NCBI GenBank assembly: GCA_019671135.1
Contig: JAHRHY010000006.1
Coordinates: 1,054,001 to 1,118,000, forward strand
Reading direction: 5' to 3'
Source: Linnemannia hyalina
Lineage: Eukaryota > Mortierellomycota > Mortierellomycetes > Mortierellales > Mortierellaceae
DNA length: 64,000 nt
Positions 1 to 11,090 of the stretch are shown here, piece by piece. Each line of letters opens with the position of its first letter. Position 1 is the stretch's first letter. A model generated the notes under the pieces. That model searched no databases. It was given only the letters and a program-made list of their open reading frames with translations, and was not told the origin of the DNA. The translations under genes were made by a program, and so were the position numbers.

Positions 1-887
1 TTGTAGTAGCCATGGCTTGCAATGAAGGGTGGATGGTTTTATTTTTGCCGTTGTCCTTTTTGACTGCGTATGTTTTGTTCAATGTTGTTCACAAAAAGTT
101 AAGTGAAATAGAAGTGAAAGTGAGAGTGAGAATGCGGTGGATGCAGTATTGGGTGAAGTATAAAGTAGAAAGTGAAAAGAAAAGGAACGAAAGAAGCTTG
201 AATGATGGAAAGTATGAAACCATGGCCCTTCCTCATCGATTTAAATACCAGGACCTGAGCCACATTCGTGACCAATGCGCCTTTTCGAATCGATACCATG
301 AACAGGAGCATCTTTTGTTTTCTATTTCGTTCTGCTTGCCGCCCCAAAAAGAAAAATGAACAACAAAAGACCCCAGGCAGGCGCGATTAGAATAGGTCTA
401 TAAACACAAAAACTGTCATTATGAATCCCAAAAAGGGTGGGAAATAGACGACTGGGCGACAACTGGACCAACGACGATACAGGATACAGGTGGTTGTGGG
501 GTGAGTCAAGGAAAAGGGATACGCAAAAAGCCAAAATAAAATTCGGAGTGCGCGCATTTTTTGGGTTTTACGCCGCCGTATCTTGATACACATTTATCCG
601 CCCCGCATGGGTTGCCTCTGTTGCACATACTCCATCCTCTTATCGCTCATCCTGTCAACAAACCTGACACAGGCGATCAATTGGACTAAAAAAAAAAACC
701 ACTGTAGCTTTAGACATGGCAAAGGGCGATCGCAAGAAAAGGACGTAAAAAATATGTCTATTTCCATAAGCAAATCATGGCTCAGCATCTACTCCGTGTA
801 AACACCAAACAATACCTTATTATTTTTGTATGGGTCAAGGACCCTTGTCAATTACTCCGTGATGCCTTTTTTTTATTTGTAAGACTC
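1..887. other. Non-coding left edge
   Basis: No credible gene is seen. Short open frames exist on both strands, but they are low-complexity, lack recognisable domains and do not join through splice sites. The stretch holds short GAAGTGAAAGTGAGAG-type purine runs and the presumed 3' untranslated region of the DUF676 esterase, whose stop is at 888. A gene ending left of the window cannot be excluded. Confidence 0.5.
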
Positions 888-2601
888 CTAGGACTCCCGC
901 TTGAGTGCCTCATCTACCATGACTCGGACGCGTTTGACAGTCTCCTCGCCCATAGGATAGTAATCAAAATTCTTGGCTGGGTTAAACATCTCCATATGGG
1001 CCTCAATCTCATCCTGACCAGAACACTCGCGCGCAGAGAAGAATGGCTCCGTCACGTCCGAAATGGATGTCAATTCGACAAATGTCCTTGAACCAGACGT
1101 CCAATTGTTGGTTGAGCCCGCAGGGATGCGGACTCGGGTATAAAAACAGTGGAATCCAATTGGCAATCGAAGAATATCATCCACCCTATGTAAAGTGAGT
1201 AATTGAAAAGATAGGATGAGCCAACATGACCTTGTACTTCCACACAAATAATAACAGTTGTCCACTGAATGTTTGGCAAAGTTACCTTTGTTTGAGCTGG
1301 ACACTGTTCCAGAGGATGCCCACAAACTGGATGTGCGAGGTCACGTACTGCATCCCGCCGTTCATGTGCTTGTTGATAACAACGGCCGCACCAGTCGCAG
1401 CCACAGCAGCTCCAATGCCGAGTGCAATCGATCCCCAGCCCCATCCACTACTAGCAGGCTTTGGCTCCTTCTTCTCCGTTTTGACCGCTGCTGACGAGAA
1501 CAAAGACGCAGCGCTAAATCCCCCAGGCACTGTTGCTGCAGACGACGTCTGATTCCGACTCCGAGTGTTAGAGTCGTACCCTGTCGCTGTTGCTCCCGCT
1601 GTTGCTCCCGCTGTTGCTCCCGCTGCTCCTACTGCTTCCGCTGCTCCTATTGTTCCCGCTGCTCCTGTTTTAGATGCCGACATTGAACTCCAAGCTGCAG
1701 CGGCGGGCAAGTAGGCTGCCGAAGCGAGAGAATAGACACCAGACGCCTTTTGCGCCAATCCTGCCGCTCGCTCATAGGCTGCCTGTGTGAAGATGGAGTG
1801 GTTCAGGCCGTAGTAGGGTGTGTCGAATGCCAAGATTCCAACGACGGGCGACTTTTGTGGAAGCTTTTCCAGATATAGTGCAGCATCAGCCGCTAAAATA
1901 GTTCCAAGAAAAAGAAGAAAAAAAAAGTTCCATGGTTACTGTTCTGTTTCGAGAGTTCCTCAAATGATTTTGCCATGTGGGTGTCTGGCTTTTTTTTGTT
2001 GCCAAGAAACAGGGCTTTCAACCTGCTTTATTTACTGCCGACGGTCAAGACCTGGCGGTTCTTCGAAAAACAGAAGCAGAAAGGGGTAACTTTCAAGCAT
2101 GAGGAACGAATTCTGGTACACTTACCGACAAGGCCTCCCATGGAGTGGCCGAGGAAGCACACATAGACCGGAGGAACATTCCCGCTTGACTGTCCGTCCT
2201 CCTCCAGCTTCTTGTACACTTTCTCGTTGAATTCCTGACGGCTCTTGACCTGCTCCTGTGTCCACTCTGCAAACGTCTTAACCGCCGCCTATTAATTGAG
2301 ATGAGAGTGAGTGTCAGAGTTGTGTGCCTGTCATTGCGCAATGCCATCTCAAAAAACCCCCCCCCCCCCTTCCCAGGTTATTGCGCATTTGCGAGAGAGA
2401 ACAAAAAAACTGGCACGGTACGTTGAAGTCACCGCGAGTGTCGTATTGTGGATAGACGATGGACTCGACGTCGAGGTTTGCCTTTGCGTTTGTGAAGATG
2501 GTCATGATGCGGGTGGGAAAGTCGAGGAAGGTGCGGTGGTCATGGCCCTTGAAGCCGTGGACGAACAGCAGAAGGAGAGTCGCTTTAGGTGGGTCAAGCA
2601 T
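888..2601 (-). CDS. DUF676-type serine esterase/lipase (alpha/beta hydrolase)
   Basis: Predicted alpha/beta-hydrolase that would cleave lipid or other esters. Four exons join in frame (2601-2422, 2288-2126, 1892-1286, 1185-888) to give about 415 aa. Near the N-terminus an oxyanion-loop HGFKGHD follows a hydrophobic strand. The second and third exons rebuild the nucleophile elbow GHSMGGLVAADAAL, with the catalytic Ser in GHSMG. The strand ILAFDTPYYGLNHS follows, as in fungal DUF676 proteins. After it come a low-complexity Ala/Gly/Thr linker and a hydrophobic stretch (GIGAAVAATGAAVVI) that may be a membrane anchor. The last exon carries FHCFYTRV, which I remember from the same family. The start is the first ATG before the esterase strand. 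The substrate cannot be read from the sequence. The catalytic Asp and His were not assigned. Confidence 0.85.
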
Positions 2602-2896
2602 GATTAATGATGATATGTTGGCGCAGAAAGAAGCGGTCCGTGGCTGCAATAAAGAGAAGGGAAGAAAATGGCATCGGATGGTTGCACTCTGTCCTTGAAA
2701 AAGAAGGGGGAAGGCTTGAGTGGCTTTCGCATTAATATCACGGGACATGTACCTGTCAGGGACCGCAACGGTACTCATCAACGCCTTTTTGACATTCTTT
2801 TTTTTTTCTTTTTTATTATTGCATTTGCAAAAAAAAAGGAGAGCGATAGATACATGATAGAGAAAGTGACAGGAGAGCAAAAAGTGTCAGATGAGT

Positions 2897-3632
2897 TTAG
2901 GCAGCAATCTTGGCAGCCTTGCCAGTCTTCTGGATCTTCTCAAGGATCTCTTGCTAATAGGTTGTCAAAAAGACGAAAGGACAGCAAGATATTAGTAATC
3001 GGATAACAAGCTCTCAGCGAAATGTCATTTATCCACCTCACTCTCCCCATCTTCTCCTCTTCCTGACAACATTTGACAGGGCGTCTCCTTGTTTGGAACA
3101 TGGTGTAGTGTTGGGGATAGTAAACCGCCCTCCTTTCCACTACCCCAGTTCCGCAGACTCCATTGCAAAGAAAAAACACAAGAGTAATTAACTCACCTCA
3201 GAAAGTGTGTCAGAATCGACGGTGACCTTCTGGGTCTCAAGGGAGACATCGAAGGAATTGACGCCTATAAGCAATTGTCCAGACGGTGTTAATCCATCGG
3301 TTTCAACTTCCAATGTACCATGAGCACGTCCAGCGATTATATCGAGAAAAGACAGAAAGGCTATATCCTTACCACTGAGCTTGGTCAAGACGCGGGTGAC
3401 AGCGCCGCTGCAGCCAGAGCAGGTCATGGTAACATCGTACTTGTAAACCTAGCGCGTGCGAATGAATCGAAGGAAAATAATGAGAGAGATGGGAAGGAGA
3501 TGACAACAAGGTTGTCAGTAAGCAGAGTTACATCGAGTACATGCGTGTAATGAGTTGCGAAAGGTCGACAACAACTGTTCCTGTATCACACAAAAAAAGT
3601 GGCGAGTGAGGAAAGGTGTAACATACGGGCAT
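2897..3632 (-). CDS. ATX1: Cytosolic copper metallochaperone Atx1
   Basis: A heavy-metal-associated (HMA) single-domain protein that carries Cu(I) to the P-type ATPase of the trans-Golgi. Four exons (3632-3627, 3448-3373, 3264-3197, 2953-2897) give about 68 aa, the usual Atx1 size. The metal-binding loop is MTCSGCSGAV, with both cysteines of MxCxxC present. The beta-strand SFDVSLETQKVTVDSDTL follows, and the C-terminus is Lys-rich (EKIQKTGKAAKIAA), as in Atx1 proteins that dock electrostatically on their ATPase. The first exon is only ATGCCC (six nt) before a GTATGT donor, so a gene finder could miss the start. Confidence 0.93.
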
Positions 3633-3826
3633 GGTGAGTGTGAAAGAGTGTGTTGGGTTGTAGATGGGGAAGAAGGTGAGGATGTGTGAACAAAAAGATG
3701 AGGTCCTCCTGTTTTTTATTTGCCTCAGGTCAGGGCTGACAAATATGGCAGCCCTTAATTAATCACGGCATCCATGTAGTTGTCTATTTGTACGGGAATG
3801 CAGCATAACGGCACCCTTGTGCCTGT

Positions 3827-5332
3827 CTACACAAAGTTCTGGCTCGTCTCGACGTCGTTCCACTTGAGCTCGAAGCGGGACTTGGGGGGCTTGTAAACCT
3901 CAAACTTATCAAGAACCTCCTGTGCAGTCGATCCTGCGACCATAACACCTGCGCTCCATTCGACAACAAATTTCTCTATTTTACAGAATTCGACAGCGAC
4001 ACCAAAGCAAGTTAGCACAACAGTGTAATGTAGATCAGGTATGAACAAGTGGAATTGACGAATGTAAAGAGAACAAACCTTCGATGGAGTGTTCGATAAA
4101 CTTGAGGAGGTACTCGAAGTAGCCCTTCATGTTGAAGAGCATGACGGGCTTGGTGTGGATGCTCAGCTGAGACCAAGTGGTGATCTCGAGGAGCTCCTCC
4201 ATGGTTCCATAACCACCAGGCATTGTGATGAATCCGTCGCACTAAGCATGGTTCAAATAGAAATGTATATCACTTTCGAGTCAGCCAAACCAAGCAAACT
4301 AAACAATTTTTTCCCTTCCCTCTTTCCCCTCCACTCCTGAAGCCTTCAATGACTGCGTAGACGGAGTCGGAAAACCAATTTGAAAACGTACCAGCTTGTT
4401 CATCAGCGCCTTTCTGGTATGCATATCCTTGACGACAATCTCTTCGCCAAACACTTGGTCGTTCTTGACATCGCCTCCGAGCTCTAATGTATCCAGCGGG
4501 AAGAAAACGAAGAGAATAGAAAGTTCAGGGTCAGATCATGAATTTTCAGAGGCGCAGTGAAAGGCGTCTATGACACACTCCCCCTACCCCACCATCTCAG
4601 ATGTAATTATGGTAGCACAGTCAGCACAAACAGGTTACGACTGTGGCATGTCATCGGACAACATAAAGAGAAAAGTCGTACCTGGACGCTCAATCTTCTT
4701 GAGGGCTTCGGGGATGACACCAATGACCTTTCCACCACCTTCGTGGATGGTCTGAGCAATGGCACCCATCAATCCATATGATCCACCGCCTGATCAGAGA
4801 GTGGAAAAGAAATAAAAAAGTTGGAGTTAGTTTGATAAGCATGCACAATGACAACTTGTGGAAAAGAGCGAATGCATTGTTCTCTGGATAATGAGCATAC
4901 CATAGACGAGACCATAGTTTCTCTTGAGCATCTCACGTCCAAGATCTAGAGCAATTGAAGGAAAAAATAAAAAGTAGGTTGTGCACACAATTGCAAGTTG
5001 TCAGTATTTTGTCATCAATTCTCTCTTCTCCCCAAAATATTCTCTCACCAGTTGGTAAGATGTATATACATGTAACACCTCTCTCGAGCTGTCAAAAGAC
5101 AACATTGGGAGCATTGAAGGCTCATAAAACAACATACCCTTGGCCATTTCGACGTACTCGGGATCGCGACCACTAGAAGTCGAATGAAGAACGGAGCAAT
5201 GTCGTGTTAAGAGTCGATTCCCATTCGGAAAATAAAAGAGCCGCTGGAGTGTGATCAGTTGACTTACGGCGAAGCACCACAGAAGACGGTAATGAACTTG
5301 TTGGGGGTAGCGGGGGTAGTTGTTTCTGTCAT
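3827..5332 (-). CDS. LOG-family protein (cytokinin riboside 5'-monophosphate phosphoribohydrolase-like)
   Basis: Belongs to the LOG family (formerly 'lysine decarboxylase-like'), which removes ribose 5-phosphate from N6-modified AMP and other nucleotides. Seven exons start at ATG 5332 ([21 protein letters not shown]). The N-terminal FCGASPG nucleotide-binding strand is followed by [13 protein letters not shown] and by the family signature [12 protein letters not shown], whose Arg/Glu-type motif forms the phosphoribohydrolase active site. The last exon (VEWSAGVMV to the stop) supplies the C-terminal helix. It lies in a tandem minus-strand run downstream of TAF12, with no biosynthetic partner nearby. 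In fungi such enzymes may make free cytokinins or simply clean up damaged nucleotides. The substrate is inference. Confidence 0.9.
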
Positions 5333-5753
5333 GTTGGATGAGTTGGTTGTGACGGGAGTAAATGAGTGTGAGTTGAAAAAGAAAAGAGGAAAAGAAAGGA
5401 AAAAGAGCGGAAGAAAAAGCTTCCTCCCCACTTTCCCTCCCTCCACACTTTTCTCTGGTGTGACTGCACCTGCGGACACCGGGTCAACGTTCTACAATCT
5501 GGATGGTTTTGAATACATGTTGAATAGTGGTACATTTGTTGGTGTTTTCTGCTAATTCGCTACTTTACATCGACCTCCTCTCCTCCTCTGCGTTGCAATT
5601 CCTTCCTCCTTCCTCTGCTTTGATCTTGGTCCCTGCTTGTTGTTAATGCAAGTAAAGTCATACTAGGAAAATAATACGAAAGGTTCTCCTTCTGTTTGCC
5701 GCCCCATTCGTGTCATCCTGCTCGCAGGCTCCACATCAGATCCACTGCTTTCG
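5333..5753. other. Spacer between TAF12 and LOG gene
   Basis: About 420 bp that must hold the 3' end of TAF12 and the promoter of the LOG gene. It contains an A/G-rich stretch (GAAAAGGAAAAGAGCGG type, near 5375-5420) and CT-rich runs. No clear TATA box, gene or RNA is seen. Confidence 0.5.
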
Positions 5754-6459
5754 TTACTTGGTCGTGGTCGAAATGGCTGCCTTGGCATTGTTGACTGCAG
5801 TCAGCTTCTGTGTGTGAGACGAAGGGACGGTTGACTTTCGTACAGATCGAATCTCCTCAGACGCGAATCCTGGGATCCTGATGTTCCAGTTTCTCTCTAT
5901 TACATTTGAGCAAGCACGTCAAAAATGGACGTCAGTAATATGCTGCGTTATGCTTCTCCTGTATTCTGCTGCGCCAAAAAAAAAACTAACAGCAGTAACG
6001 CCAGGGCAGTACGCAGAGTGTTTTTGTCCCTTACCGAGGTGAAGTTGAACGTCCTTGACTTCCAGTGTTGACGACTTTCGATGTGTGGCGAGTCTGCAGG
6101 CGAACTGGGTGACTGACTCGATGAACTCGTCCGCAAGCTCCAAGAGAATCTAGGGAAACAAACAGTGGCGTAACAAAGAGTTTTGTTTCCATCGCAGAAT
6201 AAAAAAGCAAGCGATCAGTCAGACAGTTGCTTCGACACTCCTTCCTTGAACAGGTCTCTCGACGATACGCGCCACAGAGAAAGGCGAGTGTGTGCTGGTG
6301 ATGAGGAAGAGGTTGAAGGGAGGGGGCGCATACGTCTTCGACTTCAGGCTCGAGTCGTTCGCTTGGGTCAATCTGCGCAACCATCTCCTGAATCTTGCGC
6401 TTGCTGATCAAGCTGGAAGGGTTCTCTGTCATGTCCAATCCTCCGCCTGGCGATGTCAT
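5754..6459 (-). CDS. TAF12: TFIID/SAGA subunit TAF12 (histone-fold)
   Basis: A histone-fold subunit that dimerises with TAF4 in TFIID and with Ada1 in SAGA for RNA polymerase II initiation. Three exons (6459-6334, 6149-6035, 5896-5754) sum to 384 nt, giving 127 aa. The fold begins at [16 protein letters not shown] (alpha-1). It continues through [21 protein letters not shown] (alpha-2, rebuilt across intron 1) and ends at [17 protein letters not shown] (alpha-3, rebuilt across intron 2), all characteristic of TAF12. The N-terminal extension is very short (about 16 residues), whereas yeast Taf12 has a long Gln-rich N-terminus, so this is close to a minimal TAF12. The start is the first in-frame ATG. 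Confidence 0.94.
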
Positions 6460-6654
6460 TGCGCTGTGATGTCTTGTAGTTATAGTTGTCGTTAAGGTTG
6501 CAGAGAGTCCGGAGTGCTGGTTGCTGGTGTTGGTCTCGTCTGATTGTGTTGCAATCCTGAAGCTTGTGAGTGTGTTTGCAAGAAAAGAAGTGGAATCTTC
6601 TACTATTTATATGTGGCCAATGCGGCCCTTAAGAAATCAATCTATCTATCTGTT

Positions 6655-8476
6655 CTAGACCGCAAGACCGTCAGCGACCTTGGGCGTAGGCTTGTAGGAG
6701 TTGGAGATGATAGCCCTCTGAGGGGTAGTCTCGGTGGTCATCTTCAACAAAATCTGGTCTCCACTTCGAACAGCAATAGTTGCCTGCTGGCCCTCAGCAC
6801 CAAACATCTCCTTGTACTGGACCAACTGTTCAAAGCTGATGTTGGAACCTCCACAGACAATAAGGACAACGTTGGAGTCTTGGTTCAACTGAGGGAAGAT
6901 GTTGGCGAGAAGTGCTGGAGTGTAGGCGATACATAAGGATGCACCGCAAGCAGGCTCGACCAAGAAACGGTGATCATCTGTGAGGAACGAAAGATATAGG
7001 TATGAGTTAGGACAGCTCAGTTAGGTTCGTGAATTGAAACAGTAAGAGAAATAATATGGTAACCTCGGGCTCAATCATACCAAGGAACTGCCAGCATGCG
7101 CTTGATGCCATGGCATCACTAACACCAAAAGGAGCGACAGGATGGACCATGCTAAGCTCCAACGACTTGGCCGAAACCCTCTTGGCACCTAAAGTGGTGG
7201 CGATGGAAGTAATCTTTGGAAGGGTGACGAGCTCGCCAGCTAGGACAGACTGCTGGAAGGAGTTGGCGCCGTGGGTCTCGACAGCAAGGACAGGCACTAT
7301 GCAATGCAACAACAAAAATGGCACAGCATTAGCGAATCGACAAGGTCATTGGATATGTGTGTCATGTTGAGAAATCATGTTGGATTAAGAAACCAAGTGG
7401 CTCTCGTTACCTTTGTCCCAGCCAGCTCTTTGGCAGCCAAGAATGATGCCGTTCATCAAGCCGCCTCCTCCGACTGAGCAGATGATGGCATCTGGAGTCG
7501 CACCACCCATCTGCTCCTTGAGCTCGTCAATCATGGTCGAGTTACCGTCCCAGATAGCAGCATTATCAAAAGGAGGGATGTAAACACTATTGATACACAA
7601 CAATCAACAATCACGACTTCAGTGTTAAGCTCAATAACGGCGACAAAGATCGGCCAACTTTTAAACATGTTCATTTGCTTACCCATGAGGATCGTTGGCA
7701 ACCATAGTACGTGCGACGAGATCGGCCTCATCCCAGGCCTATTTCATATTCCAATGGATATGGTATCTTTTCTTTTAGTGCCATGCAAAGCAATGTACCA
7801 AATGAACTCACCATCGTACAAGCACAAACTTGCAAGGACCAACATACCTCTCCTCCGACCTCAACAGAAGCTCCCTCGGCCTGGATCTTCTTCTTCATGA
7901 ACTCGCTGCAGGAGAGAGGGACGACGATAGTGACCTTAACCTCGAGCTGACGGCCAGAATAGGCGACAGCCAGACCAGCGTTACCACCAGATGAGCAAAC
8001 CAAGTGGGTCTGAGCGCCATGTTTCTGGACAGCCTGCTGGCACATGTTTCCTACACCTCTGTATCAAGTCGACAGCGTCAATGGAAGATGCCATGCCAAT
8101 ATCAGCTGCAGTTACGGTATTAACTTGTAGTTCTCGCCATTTGATAGCAATTGTGTGACGTACCTGATCTTGAAGGATCCGCTTGGCTGGAGGTTCTCGA
8201 GCTTCATCCAGACATTCCTAAAAAGAAGCAAGTGGCAGGGTCCAATTGACGTATCGCGTTCAGTCTCAGATGTCGCATGTGCCTGGAAATCACATCAGTG
8301 AAGTCTTGGTGAGGAGAATTTGAAAACAGGAGGGCAAAGCATCAACAATATGCATCATCCCGCTAGCCTCCTTTTTTTGCGTAGGAGTAAGTCTCGGAGC
8401 CTTACGTTTGTGTCCTGCGACTGAGAGGGGTCGAGTGCAAGAGAGGGGTGGGGTTGTGGAGTGGAGTGGCGGTCAT
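6655..8476 (-). CDS. PLP-dependent L-serine/L-threonine dehydratase
   Basis: Fold-type II PLP enzyme that deaminates L-serine (or threonine) to pyruvate (or 2-oxobutyrate). Seven exons join in frame. The N-terminal exon ends in TPLSRRTQT and runs into NVWMKLENLQPSGSFKIRG, whose final Lys is the PLP Schiff-base residue. Further on are the substrate loop SSGGNAGLAVAYSGRQL, the PLP-phosphate loop SVGGGGLMNGI and VETHGANSF. The C-terminal part contains VEPACGASL and CGGSN, the distal PLP-nitrogen site. SSGGNAG and the lack of an ACT regulatory domain point to a catabolic Ser/Thr dehydratase (yeast Cha1 type) rather than biosynthetic Ilv1. The promoter is shared with divergent IPK1. Serine racemase activity is a less likely alternative. 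Confidence 0.88.
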
Positions 8477-8912
8477 GATGCAGCAAGTTGAGTGGTGGTG
8501 AATGAGTGAATGAATAATGAATAATGAACAATGAACAATAAACAATGAACAAATGAACAATGAGAACTAAAGAAGACAGAAAGACCAGCCGTGAGAAGAA
8601 AAGAAAAAAAAGGTCCCGTTCGTATCCTTTAAAGTTTGAGGAAAGCTGACAGCGCAGTGCAAATCAGTTTACTGGTGCGAATGGAGCAGAAAACTGAAGA
8701 GAAAATATCAAAGTGACTTTGTTTTTTTTTCTCCATTGAATTTCGGCAGAAGGGCTCCCAGCATCCACCAGAAAGAATTAGCCTGAGTCACGCCGTTGCT
8801 GCACACTTATCTTGAGTGAATGAGCCGCGCAGGTTCCATTGCCTTCCATTCCTTCTTACACCCTACCGTCAAACGCCCAACGCCCTCCACAAGGTCCCTC
8901 CCCCGAGGCAAA
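8477..8912. promoter_or_regulatory. Shared divergent promoter, dehydratase / IPK1
   Basis: 436 bp separate the two divergent start codons. Near 8500-8563 lies a degenerate tetra/pentanucleotide tract built of TGAA, TAATGAA and CAATGAA units. A TATAAA element is not obvious for either gene. Confidence 0.5.
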
Positions 8913-10853
8913 ATGGCTACCATCCTTGAACTCTATCGCGTCGACTACTGGAAATACAGGGCCGAAGGAAACGCAAACATCGTTCTCCAGTACATCGGGC
9001 CTCATTCACACTTAGTATGCTGAATGTTCTTTTGTCGCCATGGCCATACTTTTTTTGGTGGCAAAGATTATATATATCTCCCGCCTGTTTATACCGTGTG
9101 CCAACATGATACTCATGCACTGTGTACCTTTTTCTTTATCTGTGCATAGAGAAACACAGTCCTTCGTCTCCGCAAGGCGAATAGACTCGATGACCCTGGA
9201 ACCGGATTACAAGGAACAAACTTCGGAGACGGCACCATGACCATGAAGGACCTAACTATGGAGTCCCACTTTGCCACTAAGGTCATCGGTCTTCTCCTCG
9301 GTCAGGAATTTGTTGAGCAGCTCGTAGGTGGATAACGCCGTCGCTATGGTTTGTCGTTTGTCATTGTTATCGGAATCTATCGAGATGACATAGCTGACAT
9401 ACGTTGGTTTCTCTTTTCACTGAAACGCATTATAGATTGCGGTTGCTCTTCCTCCCGGATTTTTGCCGTCGCTTGCCCTGGCAATGGAACCTTCGCGGCC
9501 AGAGTCACGGCGTCAAAAGGGCATTGATCTGGCACAATCAGTTGGCTTTCTGGCTCTGGACCATACGCGTTTCATCAAGCCATCGCCCGGCCAGTCAGAT
9601 GTCGCCATCGAGATCAAGGTACTAATAGCACAGCACAATTAGGTGGAAAGTAATACGCTGACTTTACAACTTGTCCACCTTAATGCCTACTAATCCCGTC
9701 TCCATATTTTACACATTGTCGCAGCCTAAGTGGGGGTTCCTTACAAAGTCAGCATTTCTCCGCAAGGATCAGGATATCAAGAGACGCAAGTGTCGATTCT
9801 GCATGTACCAGTATCAAAAGATAAAGACGGGACAGGAGGGTACTCTCAGCAAGTATTGCCCAATCGACCTATTCTCAGGAAGAGAACTCTTGGTCCAAGA
9901 CGCGGTGGATGCGCTCGTGGACACACCCCAGAATAACCTCCGCCTTTTCGTCGACGGGATACAGAAGCCTGTGAGCAGAGAGAGTATGGCCCAATGCCTC
10001 TCGGCACCCTCAACATCGGCCACGACTCTACTTCATGAGCAGCAGCAGAATCGGAAACCACAGTGGATGGAAAGCGATGACCCATTGGGCTATGAAGAAG
10101 ACGATTCTGGACCCGTAAGGCTTACAGACGTGTTGACAAAGATCTTGGTCGAGTCGCCATTGTTGAGGAGACTTGGGCGCCTTCAGCAGGCACTCGACTC
10201 TCTTGATGTGGAGACTGTCCATCAACTCTACACATACTTAATAGAACATGATTCTGCGCATCTCCCAGAACCAACTGTGGAGGAGTTCCTTGAGACAGCA
10301 GAGGCGTTCATGGACCGGACGGATATGAATGCAATGATGACAGAGGATCAGGACACATTCGAATCTCATAACGCGGCAGGGCTTGGGTTCGAACCAGAGG
10401 ATGATTTGGAAGAGTTGCCAGGACCCCTCCAGCTGCATTTTATACGCGAGTTTTTGCTGTCGGCCACCTTGAAGGATTGCTCCATCCTCATCACTATTCA
10501 GAGAGAGACTGCGACAGTTGGAGTGGCAACAACAGCCAATGCTACCTTGTCAAGGTACGACCTAATTCAATCTATAAAAGTCGTAATAGGAGCCAATGAA
10601 TGGACTAAAGCGCTAATTATTAGTTTTACCTTTGTCCCCCCCTAGACTGGAGGTTGATGCTGGTAACGAATTTCACGAGGCCTGTCACCGGATCAAGGTG
10701 AAGGAGGAGATGTTTCTGTACAAGATCACCTGTATCGACCTTGACCCCAAGAAGATGACTTCGGTTCCCATGTATCTAAAGAAGGACCGCACCATTGTCA
10801 ACCATTACCTGACCACCGTCGGAGACCGTGAGGCAGCCTGCGGAGCAAATTAA
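8913..10853 (+). CDS. IPK1: Inositol-pentakisphosphate 2-kinase
   Basis: Phosphorylates the axial 2-hydroxyl of inositol 1,3,4,5,6-pentakisphosphate to make phytate (InsP6), the last step of the nuclear InsP6 route used in mRNA export. Five exons (8913-9014, 9150-9323, 9436-9618, 9725-10554, 10646-10853) give 498 aa. Recognisable parts are the N-lobe LYRVDYWKYRAEGNANIVLQY, RNTVLRLRKAN, the core EIKPKWGFL, and the zinc-site segment CRFCMYQYQKIKTG followed by SKYCPIDLFSG. All are characteristic of IPK1. Near the end, ITCIDLDPKK matches the conserved IDLDPK motif. An in-frame ATG at 8820 would add 31 residues, but 8913 (AAAATGG) begins exactly where the family does. Confidence 0.93.
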
Positions 10854-11090
10854 TCGTCCAGGTTGTCTCCTAGCTGGGCAAAGTCGACTCCTGCCTGTCA
10901 CACATATCTACTACAACATCTAATTTTTTGACCACGCGGCTTTTGCTTGGGCGCACAGGACAGACAGCGCCAAGACTTTACCCAATACGCTTTTTTTTTT
11001 TTTTTTTTTTACCCTTTCCGCACCATTACACTCATTGTTCATTCGTACATCTGATTCAAAACAAAACAACACAACAAACAAACGAACACC

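Noticed and set aside
12..359. 115-codon plus-strand frame at the left edge
   Set aside because: No recognisable domain, repeat-derived Val/Lys/Arg stretch and no splice partner.
1282..1833. Ala-rich frame taken alone as a separate gene
   Set aside because: It is exon 3 of the DUF676 esterase, joined in frame on both sides by GT-AG introns.
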